A stretch of 64,000 bases of DNA from Toxonevra muliebris (GCA_963691655.1 OY829328.1:31205890-31269889), one strand, 5' to 3'. Shown: positions 11,664-25,035, numbered from the stretch's first letter. Program-made: numbers and translations. Notes: generated by a model from the sequence alone, not told the origin.

Positions 11664-12681
11664 GAGGACCCTGTACTTTCTCCATTCAAAATTTTAGCAA
11701 TTTTTTTATGACTGATCGATTAATAAAAATGTACTTTCTGAATTCGGAATTTTTTTAACTCTTTCATACTCAATGTTGCGTATATGCAACATTCACTTTT
11801 ATGTGGCATAAATAAGGTGTTTAACAAATTTCACTATTAACTCTATTTATATCCTGTTCTGTTAGGTATTCTTCACGTTTGCTGATTGCCAAACATTTGA
11901 AATTTCTTGCTTATGTCATTTTGTTTTTAATGTTTTGCCTTTGAGGTCCAGCAAGAAATTGTTCAATAATTTTTTAGTAAAATCTTTTGCACTTTAAAAA
12001 AAAAAAAAGTGTTTAATTATTACTAAGCGGAAGCTTTCTTTATCAGATATGTTTATAAAGGACAAGCGATTATGAAAATAACCAAAATGGAGAAATAGGG
12101 TTAGCCAGTGATTGCCCACAGATCTATAGCTATTTTTTCGCACCCTTATTAAAGGACAAACAAATCATTATAGAAACATAAAATTTTGATGTCATGATTG
12201 TGGAAGATCTAAATAGTCACAATTTCAAAACCAACGGTCTCTATCAAGCTCCGTTAAAATTCGCGCGTCAAAGGGTTAAAATTCAAGGTTTTTTTACAGC
12301 TTCTGATGAAAAAAAGTACCGTTAGAAAAATTATGACTGTGGCCCCAAGAACGTATTACATTTATTTTGTTTGACCAACAGTTTACAAAATGAAGGACCG
12401 AACGTTACACATTGAGGAAAGAATTAACCAAAAAATTTTTAAATTTCAGACCGATTCATTAAATATTTTCTTTTAGTTATCGTGCATGCCAATGGCACAA
12501 ACCTTGTTGTGAGAAAAAGGATTCAAAGTTTTATCTATCGGTTTTTAGTATATAAAATAAAGCTACGTTCGACGCTATAATCGTCTTTAACTTCGAAACG
12601 AGTTTCTTTCGGAAATTTTCACAAAATACTTCTAAACTTTAAAAAATCGATTTTTCCTCACAGAGAAAGTGTAGGGTCCCC
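11664..12681. mobile_element. TTAA-flanked element hosting a nested MITE
   Basis: Left tip GAGGACCCTGTACTTTCTC and inverted right tip GGGGACCCTACACTTTCTC form about 19-bp TIRs, flanked by TTAA (11660-11663 and 12682-12685). The interior matches the element at 5217-5517. It is interrupted by MITE copy B at 11759-12275; without that insertion it would be about 500 bp. No coding capacity is seen. Confidence 0.75.
11759..12275. mobile_element. TTAA-flanked MITE, copy B (inverted to copy A)
   Basis: Flanked by TTAA at 11755-11758 and 12276-12279. It starts CTCTTTCATACTCAATGTTG and ends ..GCGTCAAAGGG, the mirror of copy A at 9243-9709, with conserved interior blocks in reverse order. It is nested in the element at 11664-12681, so it is the younger of the two insertions. 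Confidence 0.8.
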
Positions 12682-13671
12682 TTAATGCCTTTTTTGACAT
12701 TTGAACTTAATAATGATGATGGCAATAAGCATAAGCGCTTAGTAGCATTGACTGCTTTTATTCCATGCTCTCCTCTCCTCATCATAATTTGCTACACATG
12801 TGATTGATCTACTCAGCTATGATAATAAGAAATAAGAGCTTAAGTTTAATTTCTGGTCAGCCGAGTTTGATAGCTTTGAATAGATATGTATATTATAGAA
12901 ACTATAACAATGTTTAAAAAGACTGCTTCAAAAGGATCAAAAAGCATGCTGGAATTAATATATGATTCAAGAAGTTTTTTAAAAATTCGAAACTGTTTCA
13001 TATTTATCTAAAATATATGATGAAATATTGTTGATCTTAAGTCAAGTTAGACTGTTTTACGTTTCTTGCTCAGATATATGCATGAGTAGTAGATCACAAG
13101 GAATCAAAGTGCTAAGATCAAGAGCAACGGCGACGACCACCCGCAGTAGTAGTGCATAAGTATAACTATACGAGTAGCAAGTGATCGAGCGAGATCATAT
13201 TGAAGTTTAATTTGGAATAAATCATTCTTTACGATGATTTCATTGAATGGCTCAGGGCGGTTAGCTTCAAATAGTGAGCTAAGCTCAGCTCAAAGTATAT
13301 GTAGGTATGTGAGTATGTACGCATGCTTCAAGCTGTTTCATTTCATTCGCGATAATTTGCTGTCAGTATGTGTACACATACATATGTACGAGTATCTTTG
13401 TATGTGTGTTCGTGTATGTGCAAGAGCGGCAGCATTATTTGATGATGGCAGACAATCGACAATGCTGTTGATGGCTACTGCCACTGTTGCCGCTCTAGCA
13501 CATCGTTGCAATAAAATCACCCATACACACAGACACCATCACAGCGGTGGCTTTAAGATGAATTGATGTATTCATTCATTAAGTTATATATACTATGCTC
13601 ACGTATTAGCCACACACAGAAATTTATGGATGGTAGCCACTAGCTTTATGGATAGTTGAATTGTTATTGTA

Positions 13672-13729
13672 TTGGCTTTAGTTTTAGCTTTAACTTTGGC
13701 TTTAACTTTTAGCTTTAACTTTAGCGTTT
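13672..13729 (+). repeat. Short GCTTTAAC/GTTTTA repeat
   Basis: About 58 bases are made of alternating TTGGCTTTA, GTTTTAGCTTTAAC and TTTAGCG blocks, roughly 12-18 bp per cycle. Simple expansion; no function inferred. Confidence 0.7.
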
Positions 13730-14437
13730 AATAATAATCGTTTTCAGCGTTGCCAAGAATTGCGCCAATATGATCACTATGCGATTCGAATTGTGTTGGC
13801 AGTTGGCGGCTTCAACGCTGTAGTGTTATTTTGATGGCTAAATTGTTTTTGTACTTATTAGCGTTCGAAGTTGTAGTTGACTGCATAAGCACACATACGC
13901 ATAAACATACTCACTACTGACATCTTTACCATTCCATGAATCGTTGCTCGTTTGCTTTTAACAGCAAGCGTGATGTTTATACATTTTGTTTTTCTTTCTC
14001 TCTCTCTTACAGTGTTTCATAACAAATTGCAAACAGATTCCTTTTTAGCCAATTAGCCAAGTTGTCAATTTATGGTGAATATCATTTGCTACTGTAATAT
14101 GTGCATATATGTACCCTACCTATGCTAACTAGCATGTCTGTATTTGTGTTTTATGTATAAATGAATTTCAAGACGTAGATAATAATAATAATTATTATTT
14201 TGAAATACAGAATAGAGTGTGTTGAGTTTTGTAGCTTTATTTTAAACCAGGTGGGTATTCCGTTAAACAAAATTGGGTTTAATTAGTTATTGCTTACTTA
14301 GTTGCCACTACATCCCATGATCGGTCTCAACCGGAGACGTCGATAATTGCAGCTTGTGCTGTCAATTTGTTTTTCTCGAGTCTTTTCTAGGATTCGGCAT
14401 AGAGAATATCTGGTCAATGGTTGCAAGGCCGTATTTA

Positions 14438-14470
14438 GGGGGGAGGTTTTGGGTGTTATGACCTCCCCCC
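14438..14470. other. G-run/C-run hairpin
   Basis: GGGGGGAGGT (14438-14447) pairs perfectly with ACCTCCCCCC (14461-14470) across a 13-base loop, and the C-run continues rightward. It resembles the G-rich ends of the CASTGGCGGATCC-type elements found elsewhere in the window. Confidence 0.55.
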
Positions 14471-16007
14471 CCCCCATCCCCCCGAAATGTGGAAACTTTC
14501 TTTTATTTTTTGATATAATTTGCCAGTGGAAGAAAAAAAAGTCAAAATAAAATCTATTAAACAGTTTTTAAATATTTTGTCTTCCATCGGTTTCTTTCTA
14601 AAAAGTCAAATATAAAAAAATTAACTTAAAATCTTAGTTACATTATGCGACCAGATCCCATTTGTTTCCTTTGACATGAGGTTTAACTTTGGATACAAAA
14701 AGAGAAGGTTATGCTCAGCAATCCTGCATTTATAGTTTTTCTAGGTCAGTAACTGTTTTTGATTTAAAGTTTCGGGTTAAGGGCTCATTTGGAAGGGTAT
14801 GATTCATCCTATAATTTCTGGATTTCGAAGTTTGTAGCATGCCAGTGCTCAGCTCTCCAATTTTAAACAATGGCCAAAAATTCTATTTTAGGGTTTTCAT
14901 TCCCATTTTTTCTAAAACGTGGCGTGATAGGAATTTTTTGACCTCAGATTCTTGTTCACTATAAAAAAATTCATTCGCAAACACTAGGAACCATTTTATT
15001 CGCAAAGCCCATGTAGTGCAGTAGTAGTGGATCAGCTTCAAAGTTTTAGGAAACAATCCTAAAATGTAACTAATTCTTTTACCCAATATTGCTCAGAGCA
15101 CCCTGACTCGGAAGACCTCTTTCAATGCAGTGACTGCACGAATTTTGGGAATATATGCCAACCTTATCCGGATTCATCATCATTGATAACTCAGTGCGAA
15201 CGGTTTTTTGTTAGCTCCACATGGGATTGAACCAAGGGTCAAAATTTTTTTTTACAGTCAATAACATAATTTTATTTTTTTTATTTTGTTGGCTTCACAT
15301 GGAAACCTAATGAAATAATTACAACAACAAACTATTCCATTATTTACTTACATAGTGTGAGTGGCTCGATTCTAGTGCAAATTCGGTTTTTGTATTATTT
15401 TGGGAAATATTTACCTCGTAGGTCATTCAAATATTCCAGAATCCCTCCTAATTTTTAACAAGGAACATTTTCTCTAATTATTATTTAATAGTTTTCTCAA
15501 CGGTTTTTGTTTTATCGGCTATTCATCGAAAAAGGGGGTTTAAATCCTCATTTTTCAGTTGAAAAGTAGGAGATGGAGGAAAAGTGTGTACTCAAAAATT
15601 GTTTATCTCTTTGTGCTTAATAACTTTGTTTCAGACTTCAAGATCATATCTGTTGAGATAAAGTAATTTATTAATAGCCCTTGAAGACCCCATTTTCCAA
15701 CTTCAGGTCCATATTGAACTAGACGTGATGAAGAAAAACTGAGTACGTAGTCGTGATCAGTGACCCTAAATTATTATAGAACAGTTAGAAAATCTTGAGT
15801 GTAAGACAAAAGTTGAAAATTTGTTGCACTGTGTATGTACGACACGAAGAAGACCCCGGCACGATAAAAAATACAGTGAATTCTCCACTGATAATCGTTT
15901 GAAAAAAATGAGCATCTGACTATTTTTGGGAGTTTTGATAATTTTTTCCTAGGTAGAGCACATCATCAGTATCGAATCTTTTACGATCACTGTGCGACAC
16001 TAAAAAT

Positions 16008-17488
16008 ATGAATCCAAATCTTTCAACAGTTTCCAATAACACTAGGCCTACTTAATAATCCTGCCAAGGCGTTTTGCTACTTTAGGTCAAACAAGCATTA
16101 AGTCTGCAGTAGAAGTCATATAGTTTAATTCGCTTAACTCATTAATCAAAAGGAATTTCGTGTTGGGGTTTTTGGCAAAGCTGTTTCTCTAAAATAGAGC
16201 TACAATATTGTAGAACATTGTACCACCAAAAACTTAATACAGGGTGAGGAATTTGAGACTAAACGCATGACACCTCAAGTTTTGTGTAATTTATTTTAAA
16301 TCGTGAGGAAATTAGTTTAAGTGAAAACAATGAAAATGTTCCTCTTTTACCTGGCTACAAGTTTGCTGAAAATAGTAATCCCGACAAATTAACCTAAACT
16401 GGTCAATTTTGCCCCGAAAGTATAAAATTATGAAATATTGAGCATAATATAAATACAATGACTCACAAAATTGATCAAGAACCATTATTTAATTTCAAAA
16501 ATTTGTTTTTTTTTTGTGGTCGTGGAGATGAATAAAAACTTTTCTGCGTTGTTACTTTTCGATTTGACGCCAGTCTTATCTATTTGCATATTTTTTACAA
16601 ATATGTTCCTTTATGTGATCAATTTTTTGAGCCACTATAAGTATAGGCGGATGCAAAAGGGGGATTCCAGGTTAAAACTTCCCCTAACCGAGGGAGATCT
16701 TTTACATTTTGACCGTTGGATACGTTAAGAAAAAAAAATTTTAAGGGGCAAAAAAATTCAACCCCCCTTAGAAAATGTCTGGATACGCTAGTGAATAATT
16801 GTAAATCACTAAATGTAACATATAAATAAATTAATTAAACCATTGCAGCTTGGATTCATTTTCTAGATTTTATTTTATTTCTGTTAAAAAACCGTTGATT
16901 TCACCTCACCCCAAAATAAATAAATTAAAGGAATAATGATGAACAAAATAGTATTCGCTACTTACAGAAGTTACAATTCTAAAAAAGCTAGCTATTAAAA
17001 TAAAATTTGTGATGATAACAATCTGATTTTAAAAATTATTATTATTATATATTATTATCGGTATTCATAGCTTTTTGTTACTCATTTAAGGTCAAAATGC
17101 ATAAAATTTCCCTCGGCTAGGGAACCCTGAATCCCCCCGGGAGTTACTATGTTCAGTAAAATTGTAGCCAGGTAAAAGAGGAACATTTTCATTGTTTTGA
17201 CTTAAACGAATTTCCTCACTGTTTAAAAAAAATGATACAAAACCTGCGGAGTCATGCGTTTCGTCTCAAATTCCTCACCCTGTTTTAACTTTTTACTACT
17301 ACAATGCCCTGCAATATTGCAGCCCTATTTTAGAGAAACAGCTTTGCCAAAAACCCCAGCACGAAATTCCTTTTGGTTAATGAGTTAAGCGAATTAAACT
17401 ATATGACATCTATTGTAGACTTTGACCTTGAAAAAAAACGCTTATTAGGCCTAGTGCTATTGAAAACCGTTGAGAGATTTGGATTCAT
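16008..17488. mobile_element. Foldback element with ~350-380 bp arms
   Basis: The left arm (about 16008-16384) and right arm (about 17137-17488) are inverted copies. Blocks such as TTAGAGAAACAGCTTTGCC, GTTAATGAGTTAAGCGAATT and TTGTAGCCAGGTAAAAGAGG in the right arm have their reverse complements in the left arm. The arms are diverged by substitutions and small indels. The loop (16385-17136) has no recognisable transposase; it contains a G/C-run segment ending GGATACGCTAGTG near 16790 that looks like a separate small insertion. Family unknown. Confidence 0.8.
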
Positions 17489-19964
17489 AAAAATCGACCT
17501 TCATTTTGTCGTATAGTGTATTTATTTGAAATTGATTATTCTGTGAATTTTTGCCATTTCCAGCCATTTTTTTTATGGTTAAAATTAAAAAAACTCGGAA
17601 AAATTTATTTATTTTAACACAGTCTTGCAGGGTTCTGGGACTATAAGACCTCAATTGGTTATTATATGCCAAATATTACATATATTATTTATCGATGAAC
17701 ATTAGCCAAGAATGGATGTGAAAATGTATTAATAATTTTTCACTTTTCCATACATTAAAACCAAAAGCAGCAAACATAATTAAAAAGAAAGCAGGTTAGA
17801 CACATAAGAAATAATCTCTGCTCTAAAATCTGGCAATTTAAACTTAATATATTTGCTCCTGAATCAGTTAACCCAGATCTATAAATTTTTGAGCTAATTA
17901 AAAAGGAAAGCCGATTTATATTGCAAATAATAAAACTAAAATTGAACTCCTATAGTTATTTCTATTATTTATTATTTAAATACATTAAGAAACAAGATGC
18001 AATTAAATAAAATTTCCCCTGCTTAATAATAAATAAAAAAGAAAACAAATTAATCGATGAAGTTTCAATAACTCAATGATATTTAAAATGGGTGTCAAAT
18101 TAAAAACACACAAAAATTTAAGTACCCGCACAAGCTGCTCACACCAATCTGCACATCGAAATCATTTATCTAATGTCTGCCTCTTTAACAAACTATTGGT
18201 TTTTTATTGCAGCTCATTTATACATGTTTCATGTAATAAAAACATGAAAATAATATAAAACTTATTTCTATTAATATATGGCAATTAAAAAAACGAAAGA
18301 CTTAAGAAGCAAACTTGGCATATGCACCAGCACTAAAAAAATAAAATTAAAATCAAATGTATGTATTTATTTTCTTTATTAATTAAATGCATTAAATATA
18401 TATGATTTTATTATATAAAATTTCCGCTTGTAAATTGAAAAAGAAAAACGGAATGAAATTAAATGCAAGTACCTATAAAAAAACTAAGAAAAAAAATTAA
18501 TAATAATTTTGCTGCAACAACTCACTCAACATGTGGCGCCCAATAGTAGCATTCAACAAAATGATGCAGCAGTAAAAAAAATGAGTGAATGAAGAGTGTG
18601 GAGAAGAGCAACAATCAATGGGCAGTGGTGCAGCAGCAGCAGCAGCATTGGTACTGACTGCTTTGGTAAGTGCGCTAATAAATTGTCGCTTGAGGGTTCC
18701 CAGTGTTTGGTAGCGTTTAGTAGGAAAGTGGCTTGAAAGCGGCATATTTCTTTATTTTCTTTCCATTTTCTTTGCATCTAACAATATTTTTTTTTCAATT
18801 ATATTTTTTTTTTGTTTCTTTTCGCTAGCATTTTCATTATTCAACTTGGTAGCGTCATTAAGATTTAAGAGCATTTCGCATGCGCATCGTTAGCGTAAAA
18901 CGCTTTAGGTGCAACTAACTACGACTACTACGACTTCTACTGTGCAGCAACAATAGCAACAGTAGAGTTGAATATACGAAATATTGTTGCAATAAGAAAA
19001 AAGCAGCAGCAGCCAAATCGTAAATATTAGAAAGTGAACTAAAGTTGTTGGTTGCATTATTAGCTAAAAAAAAAAATGTATATATAAACAAATTGTTGCC
19101 AACAAAAGCGCTAAAATAAAGAAATGAAAAATAATAGAAAACTATCTTAGATGGAAGTAAATATGTTTACTAATCACAATCGTTTAGCTACCGTGCACAT
19201 TCACTTCATGCATTCAATATACTAGATGCATACATATTCATGTACATATGTATGTATAAATGTATGCACTACATTTCTAAAGGGGGCGAGTTTAGTTTTT
19301 TCGTTCCTTTAAAATTTTGTTTGATTCATGGCCAACAAACATGAGATTTTTATGGGTAAGGAAATTGAGTGGGGCTTATTCCTAAATCTCTCCCCCCTAG
19401 GATCCGCTAGTGTAGCAATGTATGAAAATATATTCATTGCTCTATACATTTATGAGTTACGACATCAAACTAGTGTAGTCAACATCATAAATATGGTTTT
19501 TTAGTTGATTTTTATATGAAAACTGCTAAAATATGTAAATTTGTTTAGTTTTGATAGTTTTAACCAAGTTTTGTTTACTTGGTTGCATGTAGTGTGAATA
19601 TTATTTATATTATATTTATGTTTAGATAATATTTAAATTTCAATGAATTTCAATCCATTTCTATTTTTTTCCCCCCGTACTTACTTTAATAATAATTGTT
19701 TTGCATGAATCATAAAGAGAAAAGTAAATGGGTTATAAACTGGTACCAATACCACATAACCTTATTAAATATTAAAAAATTTAAGTGGCATCATTTCATG
19801 ATCAAAATTGGGTTAAGTAGATCTACTAACAACACAGCTGATTATTTGAGCATTTGTAGTTAGAAAATAAAATTTATAGTTATTTGAGTGCATTGAACAA
19901 TATATTAAATCTTTAGTCAATGTGTTGATTAAAGGAAGAGAATAAGTTAAGGTATTAGGGGAAC
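17489..19964. other. AT-rich spacer with CAG runs, no gene seen
   Basis: No gene recognised. A (CAG)n run lies at about 18630-18648 and CAG/CAA patches at 18945-19015. A small G/C-run element end, GGATCCGCTAGTG, occurs near 19400 with a matching G-run at about 19281. Short ORFs here have no protein character. Confidence 0.65.
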
Positions 19965-20964
19965 GTTTGAAAAGTAGCTGTCATCAGTGACGCTTCCTAG
20001 AGACCATGATGACTGCATCCCTGCCCAAAAACTTACGTACTTTTAAACGTTAAAAATTATAATAAAACGCAACTATTTATTATCTTCTCTTGAACTACAT
20101 AAAATTTGAAATTTAAGGTTCAGTTTATGAACTTCCTATTTACTTTTAAAGAATTGGATAAGGGTTTTTAGTCTGGTTTTTGATATTATTTCGGATCTGA
20201 ATTTTGGTCTTATTTTTGTTTGGTTTCAATTTTGACTCAATTTTTGGTCTAAGGTTTTATCTAATTTTGGGTCTGAATTGGGTCTCCTTATGGTCTGAAT
20301 TTCGATACGACTTTTCGTGTGATTTTTGGTCCGAATATAAGTCTTATTTCTCGCCTTAATTTTGTTCTCAATATAGCCTTTTTTTGGTCTGATTTATGGC
20401 CTGAATTATGGTCTATGGGGACTGCAGCCCCTCCAAAAAATATGTTAGCCTTAAAATATTATTTTAAAATGCAACTGTTTACAAGATTCACTTGGACAGC
20501 ATTAAAATTGAAATTTTGGAGTTAGTTTATAGATATTTTGGTATGATTTTTAGTATTATTGAAAAACTGGTTTTTGATGTTATTTTTGGAGAAATTACCA
20601 CAAGGTAATTTTTGGTCTGAAATTTTGTTCTAATTTTGGCATGATTTCTGATCTGAGTTTTAATCTGATTTTAGTCTGATTTCTAACCAGAATTTGGATT
20701 GAATTTTAGTCTCAATTTTTGTTTCAATCTTGCCTGCTTTTAGTTTGAGTTTTATTATGTGATTGCCTCAATTTTGATCTTAGTTGTCATCTAATTTTTG
20801 ATCCCGTTTTGGTCTCCTTTAGATCTAAGTTTTGATCTGAATATTGGAGAGTTTGAAAAGTCGCTGTCATCATGGCGGAACCTGAGCAGGAACTGAAGCT
20901 CCTCTCAAAAATGTGTATAGCTCTAATCTTTAAAAATTATTTAACTATTTATATATCCCTATAT

Positions 20965-22136
20965 CAAAATCTTAGCGTCATAGCTTGACATTTGCAAAAG
21001 TTACGTAGCCAAGAGTACATCTATCTCTGTGTGTGTTGGCGATTTTTTACAATTTTAGAAATGGATGTAAATTTGCAACAACGAACTTGTATTAAATTTT
21101 GCGTAAAAACAGATTTAATGGTGTGCGAACATTGGAAAAGTGTTTCGGCAACGATTCTCTAAAGAAAACGGTTGTTTACCAGTGGCACGAGCGGTTCAAA
21201 AGTGGTCGTGAGTCAATCGAAGATGATGAACGCAGTGGCAGACCATCGACATCGAAAACCGACGAAAACGTTGATAAAGTAATAGAAATTTTGGTCAATA
21301 ACCGCAAATTAACCATCAGAGAGATAGCGGAGGACTTGAACATTGCCTATGAATCCGTCCAAGACATTTTGGTTTATGATTTGGGTTTCCATCGTGTAGC
21401 AGCAAAGTTGGTGCCTAAATTTCATGTAAAAAAGAGACCGTGTCGACGTCGCAAAAGACATGATTTGCGAGGATTATTACTGGAGACGAGACGTGGGTTT
21501 ATGAGTACGACACGCAATCCAGACATCAGGCAAGTGAATGTCATTCACCAAATAAGCCGAGACCAAAAAAACACGTCGTTTTCAGCAAAAAAAAGGTAAT
21601 GCTCACTGTTTTCATGGATTACAACGGTGTAGTGCATCATGAATTTTTGCCAGAAGGCCAGACAGTAAACAAAAAGTATTATTTGGGCGTTATGAGACGT
21701 TTGCGTAAAGCAATTCGCCGAAAGAGATCAGAATTGTGGACAGGAAATTCATGGATTTTGCACCATGATAACGCACCATCGCACAGTGCCATCATTATTC
21801 GTAATTTTTTTACGAAAAATGCAACCAATACCATCCAACAGCCACCGAATTCACCTGATTCGTGCTCCCTGTAACTTCTTTCTGTTCAATCGAGTTAAAA
21901 AACCATTACGGGGAACGCGTTTCAGCACCCGAGAGGAAGTAATGGAAAAATCACAGGAAGCACTGATGGACATACCGAAAACGGCATATAAAAAATGTTT
22001 CGCGGATTGGATCAAGCGCTGTCATAAGTGTGTTGCAGTCGATGGGGATTACTTTGAAGGGGACAATATAGTTTGAGATGAATAAAATTGTATTTTTAAT
22101 TTTCTGAATAAATTCCGGGAACTTTTTGATCAAGGT
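20965..22136 (+). mobile_element. Degenerate mariner element
   Basis: It contains a broken mariner transposase and, after it, a terminal sequence of mariner type (ATTCCGGGAACTTTTTGATC, 22112-22131). A matching 5' inverted repeat was not found, so the left boundary is approximate and the element may be 5'-truncated. It sits inside the third unit of the tandem repeat at 19965-22560 and is therefore younger than that array. Confidence 0.8.
21061..22076 (+). pseudogene. Mariner transposase pseudogene
   Basis: Cut-and-paste DNA transposase of the mariner family, dead. The start ATG at 21061 opens an MDVNL.QRTCIKFCVK-type N terminus, then the frame changes near 21100. The next segment has the helix-turn-helix and linker region, including SGRPSTSKTDEN and VAAKLVPKF. 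A second frame change near 21460 leads to GDETW (first catalytic Asp codon at 21485) and HHDNAPSH (second Asp at 21767). A one-base shift after SPD at about 21858 gives APCNFFLF, where the third catalytic Asp is replaced by Asn (21873) at the expected 34-residue spacing. It ends with GDYFEGDN. Three frameshifts plus a lost DD34D residue make it inactive. Confidence 0.93.
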
Positions 22137-22560
22137 GGAGTTTATTGACTTCCTACCTTCGAAGAACTTGATAGTGGTTTCTGGTATGATTTTTAAAATT
22201 ATTTTAGATATTTTTCTTGGTCTTATTTTAGTCTAATTTTTGGTCTATGTAATTATCTAATTTTGAATTTGAATTAGTCTGAGTCCAATTTGAGGTGTGA
22301 TATTCGGTCTGAATTTTGGTTTGATTTTCAGGGCTGAGTTCTAATGTGGATTTGGTTTAAAGTATGATCTGAATTATGGACTGATTTTTGGCCTGAATTT
22401 ATGCCTGGTTTTACACTAGATTTGGGCCCACCTTTTGGAACTCATTTCTTTGAATTTGACTTGAATTTTTATCGGGATTTAGGTCAAAATTTGGTTTCCT
22501 TTTGGTTTTGATTTGGATTTTGGTCTGAGATTGAGTATTTTGGGCTGATAATTAATTTAT

Positions 22561-25035
22561 AATTTGGCGAAATAAGCCTTTCCAAATTCAAATCCTACAT
22601 CCACTCCTGAAAAGAGGGGCTGAGATATTTATCGGGGATCTATCCACAAGCCCCCATTTGGATTTGCTTTTACTTCAGTTTTAACTTGAATCAGTTATCC
22701 CGGTCCATAAATAACAGCGGACAAAATTTTTACTGCATATTCCAAAATATTTTTTTTTTAACTTATTTTTAGAATTTTAATTGCTCTGGTAGACTAAGCC
22801 CCATAGCCTCCCTTCATACACCATTGCCTGTCATTATGTGACGCATAGAGTTATCTTTTGACACATCATGAACAATATTTTCTCAACAAGTTTTCCACTT
22901 TACAATTATTTTAAGCGAAATTAATTATATTACATTAAAATTTTTACAATATTAACAAAAAATCAAAACTATTGCTAAACACATTCAAATACTAGTGTAA
23001 ATAAAAAGAACCAGTGACTTTCATAATAACAAACCCACTATTGTTAGATAGAATATGGAAAACAATATTAATAAAAAATTTTAAAAATTTATCAAAATCA
23101 TTTCCCGCATTAAAGTGCTGAAAACAAAATCAAACCCTAAAAAAACAAACATAACTTTAATTAAATTGTTAAAATACTTAACAAGCAGCTATATTGTACA
23201 ATAAAGTCGAAGCTATAACTGCAAAAACAACAGCAACAACAAAAATGTGAGATATACTTCCGTCAACAGCGAATAGAAAGAAGCCATAGTGCACAGTAGA
23301 GCATATAAACAACAAGCAAAATGTAAACAGGCACACATATTGCAACAACAATAATAAATATTATTTTAACCGAGTTAACTGGAAAAATTATCAAATGGTA
23401 AATTAAACAAACACCATTCAAAATAAACATTAACTTAAATACTTAGGTACAACATAATTTAAAATGAATTAAAAGCGGGTAACGCTACGTGCTCGTATAT
23501 TTCGAAGAGACCGCTCGCTAAAAAAAAAATAAAATAAGCACATTCGCTGTCACTTGAGGGTGTTAAAAATAATACAAATGATAAAAAAATCACACTAATC
23601 ACTAATGCGCAACAAGTTAATTTTCCATATTCTCTCTCCCCTCGCCACAATACGCCACGCCCTGTCGCATATAAAAAAGTACTCGTACTTGAGGTGTAAG
23701 TATTTGAAAAGTCATTAGAAAAATGTCAAAATGTTGTCACATTTTTGGGGACGAGGCATCGAAATAAAAATGTATAATCATATTTAAAATCAAAAAAAAA
23801 AAAAAACCAAATTTCACAACCTTCCGTTTTTTCTACTACTACTACTTTATACTATTTTTCGTATAGCTACACACGCTCAAGCAGCAGCAGCAGCAGTACG
23901 ACTAGAAGAAACCAATTTTGACGCTTTTGGTTAATTTAAGGTGATAATTGCTTTTTAATGTGACACAACTAAATTTGGAAATTTTGGCTGGTTTGTTTTG
24001 TTAGTATTTCAGGTTTTTTGTTTAAATTCTCTAGCTGAAGTTGGTAGCAGCGGAGGACGCACCGGATGTGCGTCTATGCGCGCATGTGCACCCATGAGAG
24101 GCAACAATTATTTTCTAATTTTGGTCTTTATATTTTTTTTTCACGTATTTTTTCTTTGTGAAAATTTATTTGTAGTTTTCACTTGTGTAATTTTCAACTG
24201 TGTAATTTTTTTTGTTTATGAATAAATTTTTCTCTATTCCAACAACAACAAAAACCACAATGTATTTTATATTTTGGGGACATTTAATTTTGTTGTTTGG
24301 TTTTTAATGGCTGCTGCACACTTGGTTGCTCTTGTCTAGGTGTATGAATAATCGAAAGGGTAGATCCCTTTTCAAATTTGATATGTAAATACATATGAGT
24401 AAATACAGATTATATAATCATTAGTTATACACTTAAAAATAAACTTAATTTGTTGGAAAATGAATTGCCCAACTCAATTTTTAAACTCTTAGAGCTATAA
24501 CCTTTTAAAAGGAATTAATTAGATTTCAAAGACCGTAAATTTCGAAAGTACTTCTTTTTTCAATAAAAACCAAATGCACGTTCTTGGCCAAGATTTTTTA
24601 CACGACACCTCTAGTTGCCCAAAGCTATTTCATTAAATTCGATGCAAACTTGGGATATTTTTAAAAATATTTCTTCTTTATTTGGATGATTTGGCAGAAT
24701 ATTCGTTCATTTTTTGCAATTCTTCCAAAAAAGCCAAAGACGTAGAATCTGATGTAGTAAGTTGAGTCTTCAGCACACATTTGCTTTGGAATTTTTTATA
24801 ACAGGAAAGTTTAGACTCGATTTAAACATCTAATCTCTAATTATGGGCTAACAATGGCGTTATCTGTGATTTTGAAAATCATATTAATTATTTGCAAAAT
24901 TCAATAAAACCTTTTTATATTCATAAAATAAAAAAAAAAAACTATAAACTCTCAAAATCATTTCATCTCATTTCAAACCAAGCAAATGAGTTTTAATCCT
25001 GGCGCTAGCCCTGTGCATTGTGTAGCCTATATACA
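22561..25035. other. AT-rich spacer, no gene seen
   Basis: No gene recognised. It includes CAA/CAG runs (about 23222-23245, 23880-23896) and A-runs. A GC-richer patch around 24040-24105 (GGAGGACGCACCGGATGTGCG) has no recognisable protein. Short ORFs are probably chance. Confidence 0.65.

Larger units (their letters stand above)
12686..16007. other. Spacer with low-complexity runs, no gene seen
   Basis: Sequence with CA/GT-rich and CAG-rich patches around 13060-13560 looks like fly intron or flank. The ORFs there, including a 110-codon one at 13234-13566, are composed of repeat-like CA/GT and GCC/CAG strings and resemble no protein. A GCTTTAAC-type repeat lies at 13672-13729 and a G-run/C-run hairpin at 14438-14470. 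A GC-richer patch near 15085-15235 is unrecognised. Confidence 0.6.
19965..22560 (+). repeat. ~400-470 bp tandem units of degenerate 12-bp repeats
   Basis: Three unit heads, each with a GACTG/AACTG.AG.CCCCTCC-like block followed by AAAAAATRTGT, occur near 20011, 20418 and 20889. Each is followed by long stretches of TTTTGGTCTGAA-type 12-mers, heavily degenerated. The first and third heads also share GTTTGAAAAGTYGCTGTCATC (19965 and 20848). The third unit is split by the mariner at about 20965-22136 and resumes at 22140. The heads resemble the CAGTGGCGGATCC end of the inverted relative at 25310-26168, so these are probably adjacent copies of one minisatellite-carrying element. Confidence 0.7.

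Noticed and set aside
13234..13566. 110-codon plus-strand ORF
   Set aside because: It spans CA/GT-rich and CAG/GCC patches, is open on both strands and resembles no protein.
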